Origin: Candidatus Bathyarchaeota archaeon
GTDB lineage: Archaea; Thermoproteota; Bathyarchaeia; EX4484-135
DNA: 15,555 nt
Assembly: GCA_011040545.1 (NCBI GenBank)
Contig: DQYM01000073.1
Coordinates: 1 to 15,555, forward strand
Reading direction: 5' to 3'
Shown: in pieces, positions 5,971 to 13,209 of the stretch
Numbering within the stretch: the first letter of the stretch is position 1
Layout: each line of letters opens with the position of its first letter
The notes under the pieces: model-generated
What the model was told of the DNA's origin: nothing
Seen by the model: only the letters and a program-made list of their open reading frames with translations
The model's database searches: none
Position numbers and translations under genes: made by a program

Positions 5971-7230
5971 GTGGTGCTATTGGAGGGCAGGAGGAAGGTA
6001 GTAGTCCCAGATGGCGCTACCGTAGAGCTTGGGCTCGTGGACGGCGACCTCCTAGTTGGCTGGGATGCCGTAATCAGGGGCGAGGGCACGCCACCGAGGG
6101 TGGTCGTGAAGGGCGTAGCGAAGTTCAAGGGCGATTGTACTGTTCAAGCGAACCTAGAGGCTAGGAGGGTGGAGTGTAGGAATGGCGATCTAGAAGTAGC
6201 TGGCGACCTAAGGGCCAAGACCAGGATACGCATTAAGCATGGCTCACTAAGTGTTTCTGGCTCCCTTGAAGCAGATGTAGTTGATGTTGATAGGAAGCTG
6301 ATCGTCAAGGGGAAGGCAGAGGTAAGGGAGGCAAGCGTTGGCGGTAATCTTGAGTCCTTTAGCGAGTTCAGGGCAGATAGCATAAGCGTTGGTGGAACCC
6401 TAATTGCCCATGGTCCCCTCAGGGCCAGGAAGGTAAGCGTTGGTGGTGTAGCTAGGCTAGCAGGCGAGGTTGAAATTGAGGAGCTAGATGTAGGTGGCCA
6501 TGCCAGCCTAGCTGGTGGCCAGGTCGGGAAGGTGGACGTGGGTGGCAGCCTTGAGGCAAGTGGTGGGCTCGTGTTCAACGATATAGATGTTGGTGGCTCC
6601 GTGGTCCTAGCTGGTGGTAAGGGGGGCGATATAGATGTTGGTGGCATTCTGGTGTCCAAGGGACCCCTAGAGTCCTTTGGATCCATAAATGTCGGTGGGC
6701 GGGTTGAGCTACAGGGGCCATCTAGGGGCCAGGCCATAAGCGTTGGTGGTAGCCTGAGGGTAGATGGAGACCTTGAGCTAGCCTCTAGCCTCAAGGTCGG
6801 TGGGACAGCTAGGATAGCTGGTCGCCTCCTAGCTAGCTCCATCAGCGTTGGCGGGGAGCTGAGGGCCGAGGAGGTTAGGGCCATAGATAGCATCAAGGTA
6901 GGTGGCCTCCTCTCAGCACCAGGTGGCATTAGGGCGAGGTACGTTGAGGTAGGCCATAGGGGCCGTATTGAGGGGCCAGTTAGGGCTAGGGAGGTTAGGG
7001 TGCGATCTAGGGCTAGGGTAGAGGACATATGGGCAGATGATATAACGCTTGAGGAGCGCTCTAGGGCCAGGAACCTATACGGCAGGTGGATATACATTGA
7101 GCGTGGCTGCGTTGTATCAGGTGAGGTCAAGTACGTAGATGAGCTCGTGGTTGAGGAGCACGTGAAGCTAGCTAGGGAGCCAGAGAAGGTGGAGAGGCCA
7201 GAGGACATAGGGCTTGGTGAAGCTACGTAG
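5971..7230 (+). CDS. Bactofilin-like polymer-forming beta-helix protein with VGG repeats
   Basis: A predicted protein of about 419 residues built almost entirely of short beta-strand repeats, as in polymer-forming cytoskeletal (bactofilin-like) proteins. The N-terminal part (1 to about 120) has irregular strands. The middle has twelve VGG turns spaced 16-18 residues apart plus a VGH thirteenth, with alternating I-x-V strands, as expected for a beta-solenoid stacking one rung per repeat. The last 90 residues keep the strand periodicity but lose VGG and become richer in Arg and Glu. No signal peptide or membrane helix is seen, so it should act in the cytoplasm or at the inner membrane face. Canonical bactofilins are much shorter (about 100-200 residues). 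The start is GTG at 5971 by promoter distance; GTG at 5962 is the alternative. The SSO10a-like gene lies directly upstream. Confidence 0.75.
   Translation: MVLLEGRRKVVVPDGATVELGLVDGDLLVGWDAVIRGEGTPPRVVVKGVAKFKGDCTVQANLEARRVECRNGDLEVAGDLRAKTRIRIKHGSLSVSGSLEADVVDVDRKLIVKGKAEVREASVGGNLESFSEFRADSISVGGTLIAHGPLRARKVSVGGVARLAGEVEIEELDVGGHASLAGGQVGKVDVGGSLEASGGLVFNDIDVGGSVVLAGGKGGDIDVGGILVSKGPLESFGSINVGGRVELQGPSRGQAISVGGSLRVDGDLELASSLKVGGTARIAGRLLASSISVGGELRAEEVRAIDSIKVGGLLSAPGGIRARYVEVGHRGRIEGPVRAREVRVRSRARVEDIWADDITLEERSRARNLYGRWIYIERGCVVSGEVKYVDELVVEEHVKLAREPEKVERPEDIGLGEAT
6337..6957 (+). repeat. Coding tandem repeat: 12 VGG units plus VGH, about 17 codons each
   Basis: GTx-GGx-GGx codons recur at 6337, 6388, 6439, 6490, 6538, 6589, 6637, 6691, 6742, 6796, 6847 and 6898, with a VGH variant at 6949. 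Steps are 48-54 bp, mostly 51. The DNA between the turns is diverged, so these are old protein-level repeats rather than recent duplications. Confidence 0.85.
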
Positions 7231-7247
7231 GAGCACTTATACGACAG

Positions 7248-7619
7248 ATGCCCCCGTCCTACTGGTGCTTGAGATTGGTGCTCCTTAGGGTCGCTAGGGT
7301 TGAGTCCTTTGAGACGGTTGAGGGGGAGCTAGGTAGGCGCATAGAGCTCGTGGAGGAGAAGCCCGCCACGGCTTCCATAACGCCAGCTGGCCCCCAGCCA
7401 GAGGAGGTCAGGTTGGCCCACGAGCTAGCGCAGACCATGTTCCAGGCCATGCAGATGCACATACCCATATTCAGGGCCAGTCGCAGGGTGAGGAGCCCTA
7501 AGATAATCCTCTTCCTAACTGAAGCTGAGTGCGAGGAGCTAGGCTTGGAGTTCAACGTAAACCAGCTCTACGATGTTGAGTTCTTAAATGGCACGATAAG
7601 GTTCAAGAGGGTTGAGTAA
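7248..7619 (+). CDS. Small conserved-looking protein, unknown (possible arcadin-1-like)
   Basis: A predicted protein of up to 123 residues. The middle (about 50-75) is a predicted helix rich in Met and Gln (LAQTMFQAMQMH). The C-terminus, SPKIILFLTEAECEELG...NQLYDVEFLNGTIRFKRVE, has a strand-helix-strand-strand pattern. This C-terminal pattern reminds me of arcadin-1, a crenarchaeal protein linked to the actin-like crenactin, but I cannot confirm it. The gene follows the bactofilin-like gene after 17 bp and may be co-transcribed. A TATA-like ACTTATAC at 7235-7242 would instead place the start near 7265, so the true start may be TTG 7269, TTG 7275 or GTG 7278; the leading MPPSYWC is not convincing. 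Its last 17 bp overlap the convergent Nudix gene. Confidence 0.65.
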   Translation: MPPSYWCLRLVLLRVARVESFETVEGELGRRIELVEEKPATASITPAGPQPEEVRLAHELAQTMFQAMQMHIPIFRASRRVRSPKIILFLTEAECEELGLEFNVNQLYDVEFLNGTIRFKRVE

Positions 7620-8058
7620 GATCTACTAGCTCCCTAAGCCTATCGCCATGCTTCTCAAGGAGGCGCCTCAAGGGCCTTGTTATATCCATGCTGAGGGCCT
7701 CATCTATGCCAACCCACCTAGCATCAAGGGCATCGGTAGCTGGCCTTAGCTGGCCTGAGATCGGGCGTGCTACGTAATCAACGATGACGTAGTGGTAGCG
7801 CACACGGCCTTCCTCATCCCTCCTTATGACCTCTACTACATCAAGGACATCTAGCACCTCTACTAGGAGGCCAGTTTCCTCTAGCACCTCCCTAACGACG
7901 GCTTCCCTAAGGCGCTCCCCTAGCCTGACCACGCCACCAGGGAGGCTCCACTTCCCCCTCCCTGGCTCACTAGCCCTTCTGACGAGCAGGAGCCCCTTCC
8001 CTGAGATGACGGCTGCAGCAACAGCTACAACGGGCGCAACTGGGTACTCACGCCTCAA
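7603..8058 (-). CDS. Nudix (MutT-family) hydrolase
   Basis: A protein of about 151 residues with a complete Nudix box, G-x5-E-x7-REVLEETGL, in the segment GGVVRLGERLREAVVREVLEETGL. The preceding GRGKWSLPGG is also typical. These enzymes cleave a nucleoside diphosphate linked to another group, using divalent metal bound by the REVLEE glutamates. The similarity is to the ADP-ribose/8-oxo-dGTP clean-up type; the substrate cannot be told from sequence. The TTG start at 8058 gives MRREYPVAPVVAVAAAVI, the expected N-terminus; TTG at 8079 adds seven residues. It lies 35 bp downstream of the dph5 stop on the same strand, so co-transcription is possible. Its 3' end overlaps the convergent small gene by 17 bp. 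Confidence 0.92.
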   Translation of the reverse strand: MRREYPVAPVVAVAAAVISGKGLLLVRRASEPGRGKWSLPGGVVRLGERLREAVVREVLEETGLLVEVLDVLDVVEVIRRDEEGRVRYHYVIVDYVARPISGQLRPATDALDARWVGIDEALSMDITRPLRRLLEKHGDRLRELVDLTQPS

Positions 8059-8093
8059 GGCCGAGGGCCTAAGCAGCAAGCAGCTTATTATGC

Positions 8094-9209
8094 CTACCCC
8101 CTCCCGCCCTTGGGAGGCCAGCTGAACTCCACCAAGCCCAGCAGCCTTAGGGCATCTAGCAGCCCCTCGGCGTAGGAAGCAGCAGCTATGCTAGTTATGT
8201 GCTTCCCAGCCTCTAAGAAGCGTTCTGCATCTTCCTTATACCGCCTAGCTAGGTCAATTACGTGCTCTACTTCCCGCTCCCCTATGGCCCTACTGCCTTC
8301 CCTAGTGGATAGGGTTGAGAAGGCAAAATCAAGATTGCCTATGTACTTCTCAGAGAGCTCCTCTGCCCCCTCGGCCTTACGTTCACGGCTAGCTGGGCTA
8401 GGTGGCCTCTGGCTTGCTACCCAATCTGGCGCACCAGCGAGGGTCCTCAAGGCCTCTGCCTCCATGAAGTGTAGGTCGCCTGGGATTACGATGGCATGTG
8501 GTGGTGGCCCGAAGTCCTGCTCTAGGAGCTCCCCTACTGCATTGGCCCTTACTACTGGCTCAGGCGATCCAGCCCTCGCAACCCCTATGGCCAGCGTGCT
8601 AGGCCCAATTACGCCCTCGCCTAGCTCATCCTCAAGCTCAAGCAGGAGCTCTAGGCCCTCCCTGATGGTCATGAAGCGCCCTTCCTCAGCTCTCGCATCA
8701 AGGAGGCATAGGGTGTGGAGCCCCCTGGCCCTGTTCTCAGCAATAGCCCTGTACGGTGCCTCTGAGAGGATCCCTCCCTCACGGTAGGTGATGGTGGCCG
8801 TCCTACCGAACTTGTAGGCCTGAAGGCCAGTTAGGCCTACTACAGCCGATATTATGCTTGGGGCATGGATCAGCCTCGTCCTTATGCCTAGCCCCTCTGC
8901 CCTAAGCCTAATGGCCACGTGCGTTGTAGCTACCATTGGGTCGCCTGGGACTAGGAGGGCTACATCACGGCCAGCTAGGGCCTCACCTATTAGTGGCTCT
9001 GCATCCTGCTCCTCTAGGACGTGCCTGCTTACGAGTTCTACGGGCTTGCCTAGGAGTGCCTCAAGCCTGCTTATGGATACCCCTGGCATGAGGCTTGTGT
9101 ATAGCTCTAGGAAGACCACATCTGCCTTCTTAGCTGCTGAGAGGCCCTTAAGCGTCATGCCCCCCTCATCGTAGAGGCCAAGGCCAATGAAAGTAAGCGT
9201 GCCTGCCAC
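8094..9209 (-). CDS. dph5: Diphthine synthase fused to a C-terminal DUF357 domain
   Basis: Residues 1 to about 262 are a diphthine synthase of the tetrapyrrole-methylase fold. It uses S-adenosylmethionine to methylate the aminocarboxypropyl-histidine of elongation factor 2 on the way to diphthamide. Recognisable segments are LTFIGLGLYDEGGMTLKG (5-22), VFLELYTS (32-39), LLVPGDPMVATTH (85-97), HAPSIISAVVGLTGLQAYKFG (115-135) and PHAIVIPGDLHFMEAEAL (237-254). After a charged linker (about 263-285), residues 286-360 contain YIGNLDFAF, VIDLARRYKEDAERFLEAGK and AAASYAEGLLDALRLLG, matching the archaeal DUF357 helical domain. Dph5 is normally about 260 residues, so 371 with this tail is a fusion. The start is GTG at 9209, close behind a shared TATA palindrome, probably leaderless. 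Confidence 0.95.
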   Translation of the reverse strand: MAGTLTFIGLGLYDEGGMTLKGLSAAKKADVVFLELYTSLMPGVSISRLEALLGKPVELVSRHVLEEQDAEPLIGEALAGRDVALLVPGDPMVATTHVAIRLRAEGLGIRTRLIHAPSIISAVVGLTGLQAYKFGRTATITYREGGILSEAPYRAIAENRARGLHTLCLLDARAEEGRFMTIREGLELLLELEDELGEGVIGPSTLAIGVARAGSPEPVVRANAVGELLEQDFGPPPHAIVIPGDLHFMEAEALRTLAGAPDWVASQRPPSPASRERKAEGAEELSEKYIGNLDFAFSTLSTREGSRAIGEREVEHVIDLARRYKEDAERFLEAGKHITSIAAASYAEGLLDALRLLGLVEFSWPPKGGRG

Positions 9210-9222
9210 CTCAGCGCACCGA

Positions 9223-9234
9223 CCTTATATAAGG
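9223..9234. promoter_or_regulatory. Palindromic TATA box shared by dph5 and the aminotransferase gene
   Basis: CCTTATATAAGG is a perfect 12-bp palindrome centred at 9228.5. It is the only TATA-like element in the 41-bp gap between the divergent starts (9209 minus, 9251 plus). The starts lie about 20 and 22 bp from the centre, so both transcripts would be leaderless or nearly so. TBP could bind in either orientation; direction would depend on flanking BRE sequence. Confidence 0.6.
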
Positions 9235-9250
9235 AAGGGGAGCGATAAGC

Positions 9251-10480
9251 GTGAGGTGGTGGAGATTGGCTAGGCCCCTTAGGCTATCTAGCTGGGCGAT
9301 GTCCGTTGAGTATGCCATAAGGGATGTCGTAGTGCCAGCCAAGGAGCTAGAGCGCAAGGGCAAGAGGATAATATACTTGAACATAGGAGATCCAGTTAAG
9401 TTTGATTTTGATACGCCAGAGCACGTAAAGGAGGCGCTCTGCAGGGCCGTGAGGGAGGGCAAGAACTGGTATGGGCCATCTGAGGGCCTGTTAGAGCTCA
9501 GGGAGGCCATCTGCGAGAAGGAGAAGCGATATAACGATGTTGATATAACGCCAGATAAGGTAATCATAACGCATGGCGTATCAGAGGCCATCAGCTTCCT
9601 CACGACAGCAGTGTTGGAGCCTGGGGATGAGGTGCTAGTGCCAGGACCAACCTACCCACCATACATATCCTATCCAAAGCTATGTGGAGCTAAGCCCATT
9701 CCATACAGGACGGTTGAGGAAAAAGGCTGGAAGCCAGATGTAGATGACCTAAGGGCGAAGGTAAGTGAGCGCACTAAGCTACTGGTCTTGATAAACCCAA
9801 ATAACCCATGTGGGACCGTTTACGATCAGAAGACAGTTAAGGCCATATTGGATGTAGCTGGTGAGCATGGCTTGCTGGTGGCCTCAGATGAGATCTACGA
9901 TAGGATTGTATTTGAGGGGAAGTTCAAGAGCACGGCCTCCCTAGCCAAGGACGTGCCCGTCGTGGGCCTAAATGGCTTCTCAAAGACGTACCTCATGACG
10001 GGCTGGAGGCTTGGCTACCTCTACCTCCACGATCCAGAGGGCACCCTTGATGAGCTCCTTGAGACGATACTGAAGCTAGCTAGGGTTAGGCTTTGCCCAA
10101 ACACGCCAGTTCAGGTAGCAGCTATTGAGGCGCTGAGGGGGCCACAGGATCACGTAGCGGAGATGGTTGAGAAGCTGAGGAGGCGTAGGGACCTAGCCTA
10201 CAAGCGCTTAAACGAGATAGAGGGCATAAGCACGGCTAAGCCAGAGGGGGCCTTCTACATATTCCCAAGGGTTGAGGGAATTGGCTCTACCTGGAGGACG
10301 GATAAGGACTTCGTGCTAGAGCTCCTGAGGGAGGAGGGCGTCCTAGTAGTCCACGGCTCTGGCTTCTGCCCCACCTACGGCCCTGGCCACTTCAGGGCTG
10401 TCTTCCTACCGCCTGAGGAGCTGCTTGAGGAAGCCTTCGGCAAGCTAGAGGCGTTCATGGAGAGGCACGTAAGCCCATAG
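9251..10480 (+). CDS. Class I aminotransferase, alanine-aminotransferase type
   Basis: A 409-residue PLP-dependent aminotransferase of fold type I. The N-terminal YAIRDVVVPAKELERKGKRI and YLNIGDP are typical of the archaeal AlaAT-like subgroup. PLP-contact motifs are GPSEGLLELREAI (75-87), INPNNPCGTVY (181-191, with the conserved Asn), SDEIYDRIVFEG (212-223) and GFSKTYLMTGWRLGY (242-256), in which Lys245 forms the Schiff base. A conserved C-terminal Arg lies in GPGHFRAVFL. It probably exchanges amino groups between alanine or aspartate and 2-oxoglutarate; substrate choice is uncertain. GTG at 9251 is the start, 22 bp from the centre of the shared TATA box. ATG at 9299 would trim 16 residues. 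Confidence 0.93.
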   Translation: MRWWRLARPLRLSSWAMSVEYAIRDVVVPAKELERKGKRIIYLNIGDPVKFDFDTPEHVKEALCRAVREGKNWYGPSEGLLELREAICEKEKRYNDVDITPDKVIITHGVSEAISFLTTAVLEPGDEVLVPGPTYPPYISYPKLCGAKPIPYRTVEEKGWKPDVDDLRAKVSERTKLLVLINPNNPCGTVYDQKTVKAILDVAGEHGLLVASDEIYDRIVFEGKFKSTASLAKDVPVVGLNGFSKTYLMTGWRLGYLYLHDPEGTLDELLETILKLARVRLCPNTPVQVAAIEALRGPQDHVAEMVEKLRRRRDLAYKRLNEIEGISTAKPEGAFYIFPRVEGIGSTWRTDKDFVLELLREEGVLVVHGSGFCPTYGPGHFRAVFLPPEELLEEAFGKLEAFMERHVSP

Positions 10481-10515
10481 TGCTCTTGCTTCCCCCTAGC
10501 GCTCAGCCCTTAATG

Positions 10516-10524
10516 CTTAATAAG
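10516..10524 (+). promoter_or_regulatory. TATA element upstream of the PfkB kinase gene
   Basis: CTTAATAAG is centred near 10520 and predicts transcription from about 10546, about 14 nt before the TTG start. The surrounding 80-bp gap also holds TTAATG at 10510-10515, so the exact element is uncertain. Confidence 0.45.
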
Positions 10525-10559
10525 GCTTGAGGGGCTAAGGAGCTTGGAAGGCGAAGGCC

Positions 10560-11468
10560 TTGCCCACATACGACCTGGTGGTAGTTGGCCACTTCGCACT
10601 AGATGTGATAATAAGGCATGGAAGGCCAGTTCAGGGGGCATTAGGGGGGCCACCTACCTATGCCTCGCTAGCAGCTAGGAAGCTAGGTGCATTAGTCAGC
10701 GTAATATCAAAGATAGGAGATGACTTCCCAGCTGAATACATGCGCTTCCTAAACATGAGTGGCCTAGACCTCTCTGGCCTTAAGGTAGTTGAGGGGGCGC
10801 CTACGACCAACTACGTGCTTGAGTACCTAGATGGCGAGAGGAAGCTAGTTCTAAAGGCCAAGGCCCCGCCGATAGCACCTGATGATGTGCCCCCTGACCT
10901 AATGGCCAAGGCCGTGCTCGTATCGCCGATAGCAGGTGAGGTCTCCAACATAATAATCTCGGAGCTGAGGAGGCACTCTGAGTTCCTCTGCCTTGACCCA
11001 CAGGGCCTCGTCCGCTCCTTTAGGCCAGATGGCGCTGTTGAGCTTAAGAGCTGGTTTGATGCTTCCGTCCTAAGCATAACGGACATCTTCAAGGCCTCCT
11101 TCCGTGAGTATGAGCATGTAATTGGGACTAAGTGGATAAGAGAGGGCATCTCAAAGCTACACAGGCTAGGCGTGGGCATAGTGATAATAACGCTAGGTGA
11201 GGATGGCTCCCTCATCTCCACCCAGGGAGGCATATATGCTATCCCAGCCTATGAGACGAACGTGGTTGAGACGACTGGGGCAGGCGATGCCTACATAGGT
11301 GCCTTCCTAGCTGAGTACGTACGTGGTGAGGACCCCGTTTGGTGTGCCTGCGTTGGCTCTGCTGCAGCATCCTTTGTCGTAGAGGCCTTTGGCCCCTCTA
11401 GGTTTGGCGAGAGGGATGAGGTGCTAGCTAGGGCTCAGGAGCTCTACGATAGGGTAGTAAAGGTTTAA
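10560..11468 (+). CDS. PfkB-family carbohydrate/nucleoside kinase
   Basis: A 302-residue ribokinase-fold kinase. Residues 26-40 include GALGGPPTYASLAAR, equivalent to the N-terminal PfkB signature with its di-glycine hinge. VSVISKIGDDFP (46-57) follows. Near the C-terminus is ETTGAGDAYIGAFL (237-250), the PfkB signature 2, with the GAGD anion hole and catalytic base Asp243. It transfers phosphate from ATP to a sugar or nucleoside hydroxyl. The archaeal relatives I can recall are nucleoside or sugar kinases, so the substrate is open. The start is TTG at 10560, preceded by GGAAGGCGAAGG. The small Cys/His gene follows after 27 bp and ThrRS after that, but the context does not suggest a pathway. 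Confidence 0.92.
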   Translation: MPTYDLVVVGHFALDVIIRHGRPVQGALGGPPTYASLAARKLGALVSVISKIGDDFPAEYMRFLNMSGLDLSGLKVVEGAPTTNYVLEYLDGERKLVLKAKAPPIAPDDVPPDLMAKAVLVSPIAGEVSNIIISELRRHSEFLCLDPQGLVRSFRPDGAVELKSWFDASVLSITDIFKASFREYEHVIGTKWIREGISKLHRLGVGIVIITLGEDGSLISTQGGIYAIPAYETNVVETTGAGDAYIGAFLAEYVRGEDPVWCACVGSAAASFVVEAFGPSRFGERDEVLARAQELYDRVVKV

Positions 11469-11495
11469 TGGCCTCCTAGCCCTGGGTAGCTGGCC

Positions 11496-11708
11496 TTGGG
11501 GAAGATAGCTAGGGGACAGAAGTGCAGCGTGATAGGCTGTGATAAACCTGCAGTTCGCTCCCTCCCAGCCAGCAAGGTAATAGATGCTGGCCTTAGGGTT
11601 GGGGAGGGCCGTAGGGCCTATCTATGCAAGGAGCACTACAAGGAGTTCAAGCGTAGGACGAAGAAGGAGCGTAAGATTGAGCGCTGGAGGCACATGGCCT
11701 ACTTCTAG
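11496..11708 (+). CDS. Small basic Cys/His protein, probable zinc-binding
   Basis: A 70-residue, strongly basic protein. CSVIGCDKPAVRSL carries a CxxxxC pair (Cys10/Cys15), and YLCKEHY adds CxxH (Cys44/His47). Together these form a plausible zinc site of the C4H-spacing type seen in small archaeal zinc fingers. The C-terminal third is a Lys/Arg-rich helix (EFKRRTKKERKIERWRHMAYF), suggesting RNA or DNA contact. It looks like a conserved archaeal small protein of unknown function. The TTG start at 11496 leads directly into MGKIARGQKCSV. It lies 27 bp after the PfkB kinase stop and is probably co-transcribed with it; ThrRS follows after 34 bp with its own TATA-like element. Confidence 0.8.
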   Translation: MGKIARGQKCSVIGCDKPAVRSLPASKVIDAGLRVGEGRRAYLCKEHYKEFKRRTKKERKIERWRHMAYF

Positions 11709-11722
11709 GGGCTAGGGGAACC

Positions 11723-11730
11723 AATTTAAG
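11723..11730 (+). promoter_or_regulatory. TATA element upstream of thrS
   Basis: AATTTAAG preceded by the BRE-like GGGGAACC. The predicted transcription start is about 11753, which falls after the ATG at 11743. If the element is used, translation starts at GTG 11761 or a later GTG (11776, 11782). Confidence 0.5.
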
Positions 11731-11742
11731 TAATGCCTTCTT

Positions 11743-13191
11743 ATGCGCCTAGGCCAGGCGGTGGCAGGTGCCTTGGTGGGCGTGGAGTACTTGGTCATAG
11801 ATAAGTCAGGCCGTGAGCACGAGCTAGACCTAACCGACATAGACGCCTGCCCTCCCGTGGCCCAGGACGAGCTACTTAGGCAGTTCATACTTAGCGAGGA
11901 GGTCGGGCGCATACCACATGAGGCACCAGCCCACATAAAGCTCATGCAGAGGCTGGAGCTCGTGGATTACGAGCCAGCTAGCGATGTAGGGCACATGCGC
12001 TTCTACCCAAAGGGAGCCCTAATGAAGGACCTAATTGAGGATTGGGTTCTAAACGTGGCCCTTAGCCTTGGCGCCATGGTGATAGAAACGCCAACCATGT
12101 ATAGGGCAGATGAGCCTGATATAAGGGCACAGGCAGAGCGATTTATAGAGAAGGACTACAAGCTTGATGTAGATGGGAAAAAGCTCTTCCTCCGATTCGC
12201 AGGTGATTTCGGCCTCTTCAGGATGATGAAGAACGCTAGGATGAACGTTAGGCAGCTGCCAGTTAGGGTATTTGAAATAGCCCCAAGCTACAGGCTTGAA
12301 ACACGCCGTGAGTGCGTTGGCCTAAGGCGGATGAGGAAGTTCACCATGCCCGACCTCCACTGCTTCTGCAAGGACCTAGAGCAAGCTAAGGAGGAGTTCA
12401 GGCTCCTCACGCTGAAGTACGCTGAGCTCCTAAGGGGCCTCGGCCTGGATTTCGTCCACGCCTATAGGGCTGAGAGGGCCTTCTACGAGGAGAACCGTGA
12501 TTTCTTCGTAAAGGTAGCCGTTGAGCTAGGCAAGCCCACTATGGTCCAGCTCCTGCCAGAGCGCAAGCACTACTGGGCACTTAAGAACGAGTTCCAATAT
12601 GTTGATTCCGTCGGCAAGAACTTCCAGCTCTCAACCGTCCAGATAGATGTAGAGGATAGCGAGCGCTATGGCATCACATACACAGATGTAGATGGCTCCG
12701 AGAGGGGCTGTGTAATCGTGCACTCAAGCCCAGGAAGCATAGAGAGGCTGATGTGTGCTGTGCTTGAGGAAGCTGCTAAGGCCATAAAGGCAGATAGGCT
12801 AGCCATGGTACCGACCTGGCTCTCGCCTACGCAGGTCAGGTTGATACCAATAGCCGATAGGCACCTAGAGTACGCCATAAAGGTAGCTGAGGAGCTCGTG
12901 GGGGCAGGCATAAGGGCAGATGTAGATGATAGGAAGCACACCATGGATTGGAAGGTAAGGGCAGCTGCTATGGAGTGGGTGCCCTACGTGGGCGTGGTCG
13001 GCGATAGGGAGGTACGTGAGGGGCGTGTTATGGTAACCATAAGGGCCAAGTCGGAGCCAAATAGGCCATATAAGGTCAGCATGACAGTTCAGGAACTAAG
13101 GGATACCGTCCTAAAGGAGCTAGAGGGCAAGCCGAGGAGGCCAAGCTACTTACCAATGCGACTATCCATGAGGCCTGGCTTCAGGAGCTAG
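11743..13191 (+). CDS. thrS: Threonyl-tRNA synthetase, catalytic form without editing domain
   Basis: A class II synthetase that charges tRNA-Thr. The frame gives 482 residues, too short for the N-terminal editing domain of full-length archaeal ThrRS, and matches the crenarchaeal split form in which editing is done by a separate protein. Motif 1 lies near 88-116. Motif 2 is EIAPSYRLETRRECVGLRRMRKFTMPD (178-204), and motif 3 contains GSIERLM (331-337). The anticodon-binding domain starts near 360 (LSPTQVRLIPIADRHLEYA). Of the usual zinc ligands, the two His are kept (His206 in MPDLH, His327 in VIVHSSPGS), but the Cys in RFAxCFG is Asp155 (RFAGDFG). The start is uncertain: ATG 11743, GTG 11761 or GTG 11782, the last giving MEYLVIDKSGREHEL. 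Confidence 0.93.
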   Translation: MRLGQAVAGALVGVEYLVIDKSGREHELDLTDIDACPPVAQDELLRQFILSEEVGRIPHEAPAHIKLMQRLELVDYEPASDVGHMRFYPKGALMKDLIEDWVLNVALSLGAMVIETPTMYRADEPDIRAQAERFIEKDYKLDVDGKKLFLRFAGDFGLFRMMKNARMNVRQLPVRVFEIAPSYRLETRRECVGLRRMRKFTMPDLHCFCKDLEQAKEEFRLLTLKYAELLRGLGLDFVHAYRAERAFYEENRDFFVKVAVELGKPTMVQLLPERKHYWALKNEFQYVDSVGKNFQLSTVQIDVEDSERYGITYTDVDGSERGCVIVHSSPGSIERLMCAVLEEAAKAIKADRLAMVPTWLSPTQVRLIPIADRHLEYAIKVAEELVGAGIRADVDDRKHTMDWKVRAAAMEWVPYVGVVGDREVREGRVMVTIRAKSEPNRPYKVSMTVQELRDTVLKELEGKPRRPSYLPMRLSMRPGFRS

Positions 13192-13209
13192 GCCATTTGA
13201 CTGCCTAGC

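Noticed and set aside
6144..7208. Long minus-strand open frame opposite the bactofilin-like gene
   Set aside because: It is a low-complexity Pro/Thr/Ser-rich shadow produced by the VGG repeats and AGG/CTA codons of the real gene; it has no promoter or recognisable domain.
10477..10500. TAGTGCTC...TTG...CTTCCC as a third operator copy
   Set aside because: It lacks the right half-site GTGAGC and the palindrome; the resemblance is partial and could be chance.
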